DNA of 64,000 bases from Lingula anatina (Eukaryota > Brachiopoda > Lingulata > Lingulida > Lingulidae): NCBI RefSeq assembly GCF_001039355.2, contig NW_019775280.1, positions 24,417 through 88,416 on the forward strand, read 5' to 3'. Shown in pieces: positions 63,461 through 64,000 of this stretch. Made by a program: the position numbers and the translations under genes. Within the stretch, counting starts at the first letter, position 1, and each line of letters begins with the position of its first letter. The notes beneath the pieces are model-generated. The model worked only from the letters and a program-made list of their open reading frames with translations. It made no database searches and had not been told where the DNA came from.

Positions 63461-63588
63461 GAAAGCAGCAGAGGCCGACACCAACGGCACAGAAACAACA
63501 GAGGTTTGTGTATTTTTATATTTCTCATTTAGAGCAGTTCACATGAATTTGATGTTTAAAAAAAGAATTTCAAAGTACCTTGTTAGTT
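63461..63588. repeat. overlap duplicate of 63151-63279
   Basis: It starts right after the N at 63460 inside the 54-base exon (AAGCAGCAGAGGCCGAC) and repeats its donor and the first intron bases before the two copies diverge. Confidence 0.8.
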
Positions 63589-64000
63589 TGTTATTTATCA
63601 TTTGAACAATTGCTCAAATAACTGATTGGTTGACTGAGAAGTGATTTATGAAGCTGAAGTTGTGAAGGGATTTGATTTTCATAATAACAAAGATATGATA
63701 TTTTTCCAGTTGGTTTAGTATCAGCAAGACTTGGAAAATTGCTCTCAGTGATTTTGATTTGAATGATGTTTGTTGTGCTGTTCAAGAATATAAAGGCTCT
63801 TGTAAATATTGTCATGATGTTAAGATCCTGGTGTAGTCTTTTATTATATTGTGCACATACCTCATTATATATATACAAATCAGACTATACATTTTTGGCA
63901 GTACATGCTGATGCATGAATTACAATGTTTATATTTATTCCTTTATTTGTAAATATGATTTGAGAGAGAGTAAATAATGGTGTTTTCATATACACAGGCT
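63589..64000. other. intron of hnRNP-type gene
   Basis: AT-rich, with no exon recognised before the window ends. Confidence 0.5.

Overview
This is a nuclear genome window from an animal, not a microbe. Seven genes carry GT-AG introns (one carries GC-AG) with metazoan domain architectures, and the noncoding DNA is AT-rich, full of microsatellites and crowded with short inverted-repeat transposons. The gene set (an mXR-type class C receptor, an ShK/VWC/fibronectin-II mosaic protein, a KDSR and an MPV17L2 homologue) and the transposon load suggest a marine invertebrate, most likely a lophotrochozoan such as a bivalve mollusc. I cannot fix the species.

Layout on the + strand unless stated. 450-5776: 3' eight exons of 3-ketodihydrosphingosine reductase (KDSR), its last two exons repeated at 6553-7528. 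10298-10593: a GC-box/CCAAT/TATA promoter and a candidate first exon. 14973-23170: a metabotropic-glutamate-receptor-like class C GPCR. 25473-32341: a complete ten-exon secreted mosaic protein. 34293-39129: a membrane-anchored protein with one continuous bacterial-type family-3 solute-binding domain. 41612-45830: an unrecognised single-pass membrane protein with a duplicated exon. 46755-52544 (- strand): a second solute-binding protein with the same eight-exon structure. 56327-57154 (- strand): an MPV17L2-like mitochondrial membrane protein. 59271-63195 and beyond: an hnRNP C-type RRM protein with two zinc fingers.

I rebuilt gene models by hand from splice sites and reading phase. All phases close, except for one 1-base frame conflict in the first exon of the receptor. 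The two solute-binding genes are the most unusual content: they keep the carboxylate-binding T-x-x-R motif of amino-acid-binding proteins, lack the usual amino-group-binding Asp, and sit behind a transmembrane anchor rather than in an ion channel. They flank the novel membrane protein and lie about 11 kb or more downstream of a class C receptor that has lost the residues that read the glutamate side chain. A functional link between them is inference only.

Single N bases at 3664, 6313, 8237, 47011, 49159, 61089 and 63460 are contig joins. At six of the seven, the flanks repeat each other, so several apparent duplications (KDSR 3' end, solute-binding exons 6-7, hnRNP exon 3, a 54-base exon) look like two haplotypes laid end to end. 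One such pair shows a Helitron-like element present in one copy and absent from the other.
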